Below, piece after piece: positions 1 to 5,242 of a DNA stretch of 7,945 bases. Each line of letters starts with the position of its first letter. Positions within the stretch are counted from its first letter, which is position 1. The stretch covers positions 1-7,945 of the forward strand of contig JBEBXQ010000170.1 of the NCBI GenBank assembly GCA_040391535.1, read 5' to 3'. This DNA is from JBEBXQ01 sp040391535 (GTDB taxonomy: Bacteria > Bacteroidota > Bacteroidia > Cytophagales > Spirosomataceae). Below the pieces are notes generated by a model, which did not search any database, was not told the origin of the DNA, and saw only the letters and a list, made by a program, of their open reading frames with translations. The translations under genes and the position numbers were made by a program.

Positions 1-6
1 ATCATA

Positions 7-753
7 ATGGAGATCGCCATTTTCTTTATCGCCCACTGGTACCTTTCCCTGCTGATGCAGACATTTTTCCTGCACCGGTACGCAGCTCATAAAATGTTTA
101 CAATGAACCCTTTCTGGGAAAAAGTTTTTTATACCTTAACCTGGGTTTTTCAGGGATCATCTTATCTGAGTCCCTATGCGTATGGAGTCATGCATCGGTT
201 GCACCATGCACATGCCGACACCGAAGACGACCCGCACTCGCCCAGCTTTTCGAGCAGCCTGTTTGATATGATGTGGAAGACCAAAAACTATTATAATACG
301 ATTCTTCACCGTCGGGACACTATTGATGCCCGGTTTAAAAAAGGCGTCCCTCACTGGCCGCTGATGGAACGGATAGGTGATTCATGGATTTCGCGTATTG
401 GCTGGAGCTTGTTCTATATTGCGTTTTATGTACAGTTTGCCACATCGTGGTGGATGTTCCTGTTACTTCCGGTTCACTTTCTGATGGGCCCGGTGCATGG
501 CGCCATTATTAACTGGTTTGCCCATAAGTATGGCTATGTAAATTTCAAAGTCAACGATACGGCTAAGAATTTACTTCCGGTAGACCTGCTTATGATGGGA
601 GAAGCCTATCATAATAACCATCATAAATTTGGCGGAAGGGCGAACTTCGGTATCAAATGGCATGAATTTGACCCTACTTATCCGTTAATCAGACTCCTCA
701 ATGCGGTCAGGATCATTAAACTGAAACCCAATAATGACCTGAAGTATATGTAA
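7..753 (+). CDS. Membrane fatty-acid desaturase (acyl-CoA desaturase, DesC/Ole1 type)
   Basis: The 248-residue product is an integral membrane di-iron desaturase that would introduce a double bond (delta-9 type by family) into fatty-acyl chains at the cytoplasmic membrane. All three histidine boxes are present: HRYAAH at residues 23-28, HRLHH at 63-67 and HNNHH at 202-206, with a further conserved NWFAH at 169-173. Hydrophobic stretches lie around residues 3-20, 41-58 and 131-168. The opening HWYLSLLMQTFFLHRYAAH and the segment FQGSSYLSPYAYGVMHR are typical of Bacteroidota desaturases of this length, so the ATG at 7 is probably the real start. The frame is open to the window edge, however, so a start a few codons upstream cannot be excluded. 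Substrate form (acyl-CoA or acyl-lipid) and exact regiospecificity cannot be read from the sequence. The gene ends at a shared hairpin terminator. Confidence 0.93.
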   Translation: MEIAIFFIAHWYLSLLMQTFFLHRYAAHKMFTMNPFWEKVFYTLTWVFQGSSYLSPYAYGVMHRLHHAHADTEDDPHSPSFSSSLFDMMWKTKNYYNTILHRRDTIDARFKKGVPHWPLMERIGDSWISRIGWSLFYIAFYVQFATSWWMFLLLPVHFLMGPVHGAIINWFAHKYGYVNFKVNDTAKNLLPVDLLMMGEAYHNNHHKFGGRANFGIKWHEFDPTYPLIRLLNAVRIIKLKPNNDLKYM

Positions 754-756
754 ACA

Positions 757-793
757 TTAAAAGAGGTTGCTGCAAATCAGCAACCTCTCTTAA
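757..793. terminator. Bidirectional hairpin terminator between convergent genes
   Basis: An 11-bp perfect stem (762-772 with 778-788, AGAGGTTGCTG and its complement) closes a 5-nt loop. After one mismatch the pairing continues for four more A-T pairs (757-760 with 790-793). It lies between the stop of the desaturase gene and the stop of the minus-strand gene at 801. Read on the minus strand the stem runs into TTTT, so it is the better terminator for the leftward gene. On the plus strand the T-run is interrupted (TCTTAAT). Confidence 0.85.
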
Positions 794-800
794 TGGAAAA

Positions 801-1187
801 TCACGAAGGTGTCACCTCCATAATTTCAAATTTCCTTACACCGGCAGGCATCTTCCATTCTACAATATTTCCTTTCTGCAAACCAATCAACGCTGTACCC
901 ATAGGCGTAAGGATGGAAATTTTCTGTTGCTTCATATCCGCTTCAGCAGGCATTACAATGACGAACGCCATTTCACGGCCACTTGCAAGTTCCTTTACAA
1001 TTACTTTAGACCCCAGTCTTACCACATCAGCAGGCAGTTTATCGTCTTTTACGACCTTGGCCCTTTTCAGCTCAAACGCCAGTGACATTTCGTCCTTGAC
1101 CGATTGATTTTCGATAAATTGTTTTAATACTTTCAAATCCCCTTCTGAAATAGTAACGGGATTTTTCACTTCACCAGTTGCTATCAT
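801..1187 (-). CDS. Rnk/GreA-GreB C-terminal domain transcription elongation factor family protein
   Basis: The 128-residue cytoplasmic protein has a short N-terminal helical part (about residues 14-48) and a C-terminal FKBP-like GreA/GreB domain (about 55-126). The diagnostic segment is LGSKVIVKELASG (58-70), followed by MAFVIVMPAEAD and ISILTPMGTALIGLQKGN (90-107). The pattern 'ISIL-P-G-AL-GL--G--V-W--P-G' is that of Rnk (the so-called regulator of nucleoside diphosphate kinase). The N-terminal part is far too short to be the long coiled coil of GreA. By analogy with Rnk it would bind RNA polymerase near the secondary channel without the transcript-cleavage activity of GreA. That is inference from family and length. 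The ATG at 1185-1187 gives a good start, with an A/T-rich leader and no obvious Shine-Dalgarno sequence. No clear promoter was found upstream. Confidence 0.88.
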   Translation of the reverse strand: MIATGEVKNPVTISEGDLKVLKQFIENQSVKDEMSLAFELKRAKVVKDDKLPADVVRLGSKVIVKELASGREMAFVIVMPAEADMKQQKISILTPMGTALIGLQKGNIVEWKMPAGVRKFEIMEVTPS

Positions 1188-1670
1188 AACAATCTTAGCT
1201 TTAATGATTAATAAAAAGAAAAAATTTCATTTGCGCCTTTTAAAGACCCAAACTGAAAAACCAATAAATTACAATGGATTTTTACCCCCAGATGCTTTGT
1301 TTATATCAGAGCTATCCGGGGCGGATTAAAAAAGTCTTTATTTCGGCAAACAATATACGTACCGAAAGGAGACGACTTTGATTTTGATAACAGCACAGGC
1401 ATACCAACTCCGGCAAACTGCCCGGCAAATGAGCCGGAGAGCTGTTTTTGTTGCGATATGTGATTGCGGACTGTTTCCATTATTTAAAAACGACTAACCA
1501 GACGTTTTGTGATTCAAGAAGGTAAAAATATAAAATTTTCATCTCATTTCCTATCCGGATAATGGAATGGCAAAAAACCAGTATCTTTTTCATTCCGGAA
1601 GTACCCTCCGTACTTTCCCGGAAGTACGGACATTCATCTGATTAATTCAAACACCTGAAATCTGAAACTT
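1188..1670. other. Long intergenic region rich in inverted repeats; possible structured RNA
   Basis: About 480 bp separate the divergent starts at 1187 and 1671, and I find no convincing coding region. Three dyads follow one another. The first is ATCCG/CGGAT (1314-1318 with 1322-1326). The second is AAAGTC plus TTTCGG pairing with CCGAAA plus GACTTT (1331-1336 and 1341-1346 with 1362-1367 and 1374-1379). The third is AACAGC plus CTCCGGC pairing with GCCGGAG plus GCTGTT (1389-1394 and 1408-1414 with 1433-1439 and 1441-1446). The second ends in a six-base T-run when read leftward; the third is followed by TTTTTG when read rightward. This could be a small RNA on either strand or simply back-to-back terminators. 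No TAnnTTTG promoter was found to settle the strand. Confidence 0.4.
1593..1630. repeat. Overlapping direct and inverted repeats upstream of the EamA transporter gene (operator or attenuator candidate)
   Basis: The 10-mer CCGGAAGTAC occurs twice, at 1595-1604 and 1618-1627, offset by 23 bp (about two helical turns). Between them lies the inverted copy TCCGTACTT (1607-1615), which pairs perfectly over 9 bp with AAGTACGGA (1622-1630) across a 6-nt loop. The same inverted strand could instead pair with the first copy (AAGTAC, 1599-1604), so two hairpins exclude each other. The element ends 40 bp before the ATG of the transporter gene. No T-run follows, which favours a protein-binding operator over a terminator. 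Confidence 0.5.
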
Positions 1671-2087
1671 ATGTGGTGGGTATACGCTTTATTATCAGCA
1701 CTTTTCGCATCTCTGACAGCCATTTTCGCAAAAATGGGTGTAGACAATACGAATTCCGATCTGGCTACAGGTATCCGTACCATAGTCATTCTGGTCCTGG
1801 TCTGGAGTATCATTCTGTTTAAGGGTGAAATCAGGGAAGTCCAGGCCGTTTCAAAACAGAGCCTGTTTTTCCTGATTATATCCGGAATAGCAACCGGTTT
1901 ATCATGGCTTTTCTATTTCAAAGCGCTCCAGATCGGAAACGTCTCACAGGTAGCCCCGGTAGACAAATTAAGTGTCGCCCTGACGATTCTGCTGGCTGCC
2001 CTTTTTCTTGGAGAAAGCCTCGACTGGAAAACCATTACAGGTGCCCTGCTGATTATTGCCGGGACATTTGTTCTGATTGGCAAATAA
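1671..2087 (+). CDS. EamA/DMT family half-size membrane transporter
   Basis: The 138-residue protein consists of one EamA unit of the drug/metabolite transporter superfamily. It is predicted to have five membrane helices, at about residues 2-22, 32-50, 63-84, 94-113 and 119-137. The family signature GLSWLFYFKALQIGNVSQV (76-94) and the end LFLGESLDWKTITGALLII (111-129) are typical. Classical members carry two such repeats in about 300 residues, so this protein would have to work as a dimer, as half-size members of the superfamily do. The substrate is unknown; the sequence does not allow a choice between metabolite, amino-acid or drug export. The start ATGTGGTGG follows an A-rich leader. A repeat element at 1593-1630 lies just upstream and may regulate it. 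The gene converges with the minus-strand gene ending at 2113. Confidence 0.88.
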   Translation: MWWVYALLSALFASLTAIFAKMGVDNTNSDLATGIRTIVILVLVWSIILFKGEIREVQAVSKQSLFFLIISGIATGLSWLFYFKALQIGNVSQVAPVDKLSVALTILLAALFLGESLDWKTITGALLIIAGTFVLIGK

Positions 2088-2088
2088 C

Positions 2089-2109
2089 CGGTATGCCCGA
2101 TCGGGACCG
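2089..2109. terminator. Possible weak terminator dyad between convergent genes
   Basis: In the 25-bp gap between convergent stop codons, the palindrome CCCGATCGGG (2096-2105) is flanked by CGGT (2089-2092) and ACCG (2106-2109), which can extend the stem with a 3-nt bulge. No T-run follows on either strand, so it is at best a weak or factor-dependent terminator. Confidence 0.35.
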
Positions 2110-2112
2110 CTG

Positions 2113-3030
2113 CTATAGGTCATGATACAAATTGCTCAGCGCACTTTCCAGATCCGGGTACAGGAACGGATAACGTGCTTTCTGCAATCTTCCCGGTACT
2201 GCATAATTATCCGATAGCGCCAGCTCTCCGTTGGTGCCCAATAACCAGGCGCCAATCCTGACAGCCAATGCCGGCGCTGGTATTCCAAACGCCATACCTA
2301 ACGTTTTCCGTAATTGCCTCATAAAAGCGGCATTCATCACCGTTTCAGGGCTTGAAGCGTGTATGATACCTGCAATTTCAGGGTTTTGTACAGCATGGTC
2401 AAAAATGCGAATCAGGTCAAGGTGATGAATCCAGGGGAAATACTGCTTACCGTTTCCCATTTTACCGCCCAACCCCATCCTGACCAGCAACTCCAATGGT
2501 TGCAGAAAACCCTGGCCTTTCTTTAACACCAAAGCTATTCTGAGAAAAACCTTTCGGGTATAAGGTGTTTCAGCCTCAAGGAAAGCCTCCTCCCATAAAC
2601 GGGCCACATCTGCCGAAAAATTAGTCCCCAATGCCGCGTTTTCGTCTTTCGGAAACCGCTCTGTTCCTGAAAACACCCCCACTCCACCAGCATTAATCCA
2701 TACCCTGGGAGGAGATTTGCTTTGATGTATGGCCTTCCCGATCAGCACTGTAGAATTCACGCGTGAATCAATAATCTCCTTTTTATTTTTATTTGTCGGC
2801 CTGCAATTCACTGATTTACCGGACAGATTGATCACCGCCTCACAACCTTCTATTTCAGAGACCCAGCTGCCCATGTTTTTACCATCCCATTTCACAAACC
2901 GGACTCCCGGAACATGCAGCCGGGCATCACGTGTCAGCACCACGACCTCGTAATTTTCCCTACGGTAATAATCCACCAGTAATTGTCCTATAAATCCCGA
3001 ACCACCCGCAATAACTATTTTAGGTTTCAT
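2113..3030 (-). CDS. TIGR01777-family NAD(P)-binding epimerase-like protein (SDR, YfcH type) lacking the usual Ser/Tyr
   Basis: The 305-residue product is an extended short-chain dehydrogenase/reductase-type protein of the TIGR01777/YfcH family. The Rossmann dinucleotide motif GGSGFIG is at residues 9-15. NLSG (68-71) and the segment with SR...ST (89-94) are characteristic, as is PWIHHLDLIRIF (199-210). A C-terminal DUF1731-like segment, about 252-303 (ALAVRIGAWLLG then YPFLYPDLESAL), completes the family architecture at normal length. The oddity is residues 112-122, INAGGVGVFSG. Family members usually have SA-x-GYYG here, with the Ser and Tyr that stand for the SDR catalytic residues; here these are Gly, Val and Phe. 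The protein may bind a nucleotide without the normal chemistry. The physiological role of the family is poorly known. Only 64 bp separate it from the formylglycine-generating enzyme gene on the same strand, so co-transcription is likely. Confidence 0.9.
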   Translation of the reverse strand: MKPKIVIAGGSGFIGQLLVDYYRRENYEVVVLTRDARLHVPGVRFVKWDGKNMGSWVSEIEGCEAVINLSGKSVNCRPTNKNKKEIIDSRVNSTVLIGKAIHQSKSPPRVWINAGGVGVFSGTERFPKDENAALGTNFSADVARLWEEAFLEAETPYTRKVFLRIALVLKKGQGFLQPLELLVRMGLGGKMGNGKQYFPWIHHLDLIRIFDHAVQNPEIAGIIHASSPETVMNAAFMRQLRKTLGMAFGIPAPALAVRIGAWLLGTNGELALSDNYAVPGRLQKARYPFLYPDLESALSNLYHDL

Positions 3031-3094
3031 AACAATGGTAATCAGCGGTTAAACCGGTTTTATCAAAAACTTATTGAATTCCAGGATACAGCGA

Positions 3095-4132
3095 TTACTT
3101 ACCCGGCACATCAGCCACACAACGAAAGCCGAGATTATTGCTGCCGCTACTCATTTCACCTTTCCCCCTGCTCCCCGCCTTATAACGGATACAATACTGG
3201 TCACTGCATAAGAAAGACCCTCCCCTCTGCACATACTTAACAGCCCCCGGCTCATCCGGGTCATAACTGTCAGTAGGGCCAGCCGGATTTTCTTTAGGAC
3301 TGTTCCTGTAATAATCCGGGCGGTACAAATCAGCGCACCATTCCCATACATTCCCATCCATATCATAAATTCCCAACGGATTAGCCACAAAACTTCCTAC
3401 CGGGGCCGCAAAATCATATCCGTCCTCCCGGGTATTCCCTTCCGGAAAATTCCCCTGAAAAATATTAGCCTGCCATTTCCCTTCCGGCTTCAGTTCGGTT
3501 CCCCAATAATAAGGAGTCATATCCTTTTTACCTGCCCGCGCGGCAAACTCCCACTCCGCTTCGGTAGGGAGGCGTTTCCCGGCCCACTGCGCATAGGCAG
3601 ATGCATCTTCAAACGAAACATGTACTACAGGATGGTTTTCCCGCCCTTCAATCGTTGACTCAGGACCTTCGGGATGCTTCCAGCTCGCACCATTCACATA
3701 CTCCCACCATTGAAGCGGATTATCAAGACTTACCCGCTGAGCTGGCGGAGAAAAAACGGCCGAGCCAGGTACCAGCTTATCAACCGGAACACCTGGAAAA
3801 TCAGCAGGATTCAACGGCCTTTCAGCCACCGTTTGATAACCGGTAGCTTCTACAAACCTGGCAAATGCAGCATTGGTAACCTCATGTTTATCCATCCAGA
3901 AACCCTTAATATGAACTTCATGGATAGGCCTTGAGTCCGAAAATTCATCGGATCCCATCAGAAAAGCACCACCACTCACCCACACCATACCGGTTGTGTC
4001 AGCTATCTGATGCACCACCGATGGTGTGGAATCTGACCCGGACTCATTGGTTTCCGCAGAGGTGGAGCAGCCCCAGAGCAAGGTCAGGGCACTCAGTATT
4101 ATCCCGTTTTTTAATACTATGTTTTTCAGCAT
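3095..4132 (-). CDS. Lipoprotein formylglycine-generating enzyme (SUMF1/FGE family)
   Basis: The 345-residue protein starts with a lipoprotein signal peptide. Its lipobox LLWGC puts the lipidated Cys at residue 22, followed by a Ser/Glu-rich linker to about residue 45, so it should sit on the outside of a membrane facing the periplasm. The FGE-sulfatase domain follows (about 47-342): MVWVSGGAFLMGSDEF, HEVTNAAFARFVEATGY, NHPVVHVSFEDASAYAQWAG, RLPTEAEWEFAARAG, and DMDGNVWEWCADLY. At the C-terminus is RGGSFLCSDQYC, then NNLGFRC. Cys309 and Cys314 have the same spacing as the two copper-binding catalytic cysteines of true FGE (human Cys336/Cys341), which many SUMF1-like proteins lack. It is therefore a good candidate for an oxygen-dependent enzyme converting a sulfatase Cys to formylglycine. 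No sulfatase is encoded in the window. The start is supported by the signal peptide and the promoter at 4178-4206. Confidence 0.92.
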   Translation of the reverse strand: MLKNIVLKNGIILSALTLLWGCSTSAETNESGSDSTPSVVHQIADTTGMVWVSGGAFLMGSDEFSDSRPIHEVHIKGFWMDKHEVTNAAFARFVEATGYQTVAERPLNPADFPGVPVDKLVPGSAVFSPPAQRVSLDNPLQWWEYVNGASWKHPEGPESTIEGRENHPVVHVSFEDASAYAQWAGKRLPTEAEWEFAARAGKKDMTPYYWGTELKPEGKWQANIFQGNFPEGNTREDGYDFAAPVGSFVANPLGIYDMDGNVWEWCADLYRPDYYRNSPKENPAGPTDSYDPDEPGAVKYVQRGGSFLCSDQYCIRYKAGSRGKGEMSSGSNNLGFRCVADVPGK

Positions 4133-4177
4133 TGATTTATTACAGATAAAAATTTCATTCCCGATTTGTAAACTCTA

Positions 4178-4206
4178 CAAATTTAATAGACAAATAAACA
4201 AGACAA
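4178..4206 (-). promoter_or_regulatory. Bacteroidota-type promoter for the FGE gene
   Basis: Read on the minus strand, the -33 element TTG (4204-4206) is separated by 18 bp from TAAATTTG (4178-4185), a full match to the Bacteroidota -7 consensus TAnnTTTG. Transcription would begin near 4171, giving a leader of about 40 nt before the start at 4132. Confidence 0.65.
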
Positions 4207-4241
4207 CCTTGGTATTTCCAAGCTATAAAGATCAAAAATCC

Positions 4242-4269
4242 TTAACAAGGCTTTTTAACACTTGTTAAA
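4242..4269. promoter_or_regulatory. Palindromic operator candidate overlapping the -33 region of the TPP-riboswitch operon
   Basis: TTTAACA (4254-4260) and TGTTAAA (4263-4269) form a perfect 7-bp dyad around CT. A third half-site TTAACA begins at 4242, and the longer form TTAACAAG (4242-4249) is inverted at 4261-4268 as CTTGTTAA. The dyad covers the predicted -33 TTG, so a bound protein would compete with RNA polymerase. No regulator can be named from the sequence. Confidence 0.4.
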
Positions 4270-4291
4270 CCCATTTACTTCTTTATCTTTG
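4262..4291 (+). promoter_or_regulatory. Bacteroidota-type promoter of the TPP-riboswitch operon
   Basis: The -33 element TTG (4262-4264) and the -7 element TATCTTTG (4284-4291, full match to TAnnTTTG) are 19 bp apart. The expected start is about 4297, exactly where the first stem of the TPP aptamer begins, so nearly the whole leader is riboswitch. Confidence 0.75.
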
Positions 4292-4296
4292 TACTG

Positions 4297-4378
4297 TTGC
4301 ACGGGGTGCCGTTATGGATTAATGGCTGAGATAATACCCGCAAACCTGATCTGGATAATGCCAGCGTAGGAAATGCAA
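4297..4378 (+). ncRNA. TPP riboswitch aptamer (THI element)
   Basis: The aptamer carries the conserved blocks GGGGTGCC (4303-4310), GGCTGAGATAATACCC (4324-4339) and CCTGATCTGGATAATGCCAG (4345-4364), followed by CGTAGGAAATG (4365-4375). Stems can be traced as follows: P1 TTGCA/TGCAA (4297-4301 with 4374-4378), P2 GGGT/ACCC (4304-4307 with 4336-4339), P3 GCC/GGC (4308-4310 with 4324-4326), and the P4/P5 arm CTGG/CCAG (4351-4354 with 4361-4364). The short P3 makes it a compact version. It binds thiamine diphosphate and, by its link to the terminator at 4409-4436, should switch the downstream operon off when TPP is plentiful. Confidence 0.96.
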
Positions 4379-4408
4379 AACAATTACTGGAGCATTTTTG
4401 CACTTCTG

Positions 4409-4436
4409 ATCGTTTGGCTGTTCCGGACGATTTTTT
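4409..4436 (+). terminator. Riboswitch expression platform: intrinsic terminator
   Basis: ATCGTTTGG (4409-4417) pairs with CCGGACGAT (4423-4431) over 9 bp, including two G-U pairs, around the loop CTGTT, and is followed directly by TTTTT (4432-4436). This is a classical intrinsic terminator 31 nt after the aptamer, which implies transcriptional control. It also rules out a coding start at the TTG at 4414, inside the stem. A competing fold is available (see findings). Confidence 0.85.
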
Positions 4437-4455
4437 CATTTCAAAACAATGCAAA

Positions 4456-5178
4456 ATGTATCCTGAACAGAACAAATTTGACCTTGTCACCCAAAATCTT
4501 ACCAACTGGCAAGGGCGTAAAGAATGGTTTTTCAACCGTGAACATACCGATACCTACGAACTTTGGTATGAAGGCCGTTACAAAAGGGCCGAAATTTACC
4601 AGAAAAAAATTATAGGCGATCTTGTCAAAAAAGATACCAGAGTTAAAACCCTGCTGGAATTCGGTTGCGGAACTACCCGTTTTACCCGCTGGTGGCATGA
4701 GATCGGCATAGAAGCTTCCGGCGGTGACATATCCCCCTTTATGCTCGGACAGGGAGTGCATTTATTCAAAGGCGATCTGGTTCTCGCAGATTCTCATTAT
4801 ATGCCTTTTAAAGACCACACTTTTGACCTCCTTGCTTTCATTACGACTTTTGAATATTACAGGGACCCGGTAAAGGTGATCCGGGAGTCGGTGCGAGTGG
4901 CTAAATATGGTATTGTATTCGGAATGATGAACCGCAATTCCCCTAAGTTTATCCGGAGGAGAGTGCAGCAGTTTTTCGGTAAAAACCCTTTTTATGTAAC
5001 AGCCAGTTTTTATACACCCGAATCCCTGATCAAAGTAATAGATGAGGCACTGAAAGGTCGGGAGTATACCATTGAGTGGACAACCACAGGGCTTCCCTCC
5101 TGGTTTCCGGTGCAGCAATGGGGGCTTCCGTATGGCGACTTCTTCGGATTACATGTAAAAATGACAGATGTCGAATAG
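4456..5178 (+). CDS. Class I SAM-dependent methyltransferase (Methyltransf_11 type), first gene of the TPP-riboswitch operon
   Basis: From the ATG at 4456 the product has 240 residues. SAM-binding motif I is LLEFGCGTTRF (66-76). The acidic post-I region GGDISPFML (89-97) carries the probable ribose-binding Asp91. GDLVLADSHYMPFKDHTFDLL (106-126) matches the Methyltransf_11 pattern (motif II and the following strand). A longer reading from the TTG at 4414 is unlikely because that codon lies inside the riboswitch terminator; the first ATG in frame after it is preferred. The N-terminal 60 residues, rich in Trp, Tyr and charged residues, and the segment FYTPESLIKVIDEAL (185-199) are probably substrate-facing. 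The methyl acceptor is unknown. Being first behind a TPP riboswitch, it should act in thiamine-related metabolism. Its partner may be the Trm112-like protein at the end of the same operon. Confidence 0.87.
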   Translation: MYPEQNKFDLVTQNLTNWQGRKEWFFNREHTDTYELWYEGRYKRAEIYQKKIIGDLVKKDTRVKTLLEFGCGTTRFTRWWHEIGIEASGGDISPFMLGQGVHLFKGDLVLADSHYMPFKDHTFDLLAFITTFEYYRDPVKVIRESVRVAKYGIVFGMMNRNSPKFIRRRVQQFFGKNPFYVTASFYTPESLIKVIDEALKGREYTIEWTTTGLPSWFPVQQWGLPYGDFFGLHVKMTDVE

Positions 5179-5242
5179 CTGATTCCGGAGTTAGCTTCTT
5201 TGCTTCATTTTATATCATTTCAATGTATACCGACAGTTCAGT

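Noticed and set aside
793..1107. Plus-strand open frame of 104 codons opposite the Rnk/GreA-like gene
   Set aside because: It is the antisense of a gene with a clear family match, and its translation shows no recognisable domain.
801..1187. GreA or GreB transcript cleavage factor
   Set aside because: The N-terminal part is too short for the Gre coiled coil with its acidic tip; length and pattern fit the Rnk-like branch.
3151..3390. Second minus-strand frame within the FGE gene
   Set aside because: It is an out-of-frame reading of the conserved FGE C-terminal half.
4414..4455. N-terminal extension of the methyltransferase from a TTG codon at 4414
   Set aside because: The codon lies inside the riboswitch terminator stem, the extra 14 residues look non-coding, and an ATG follows in frame at 4456.
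4275..4535. Minus-strand open frame across the riboswitch
   Set aside because: It overlaps the conserved aptamer, terminator and methyltransferase start on the other strand and has no protein features.
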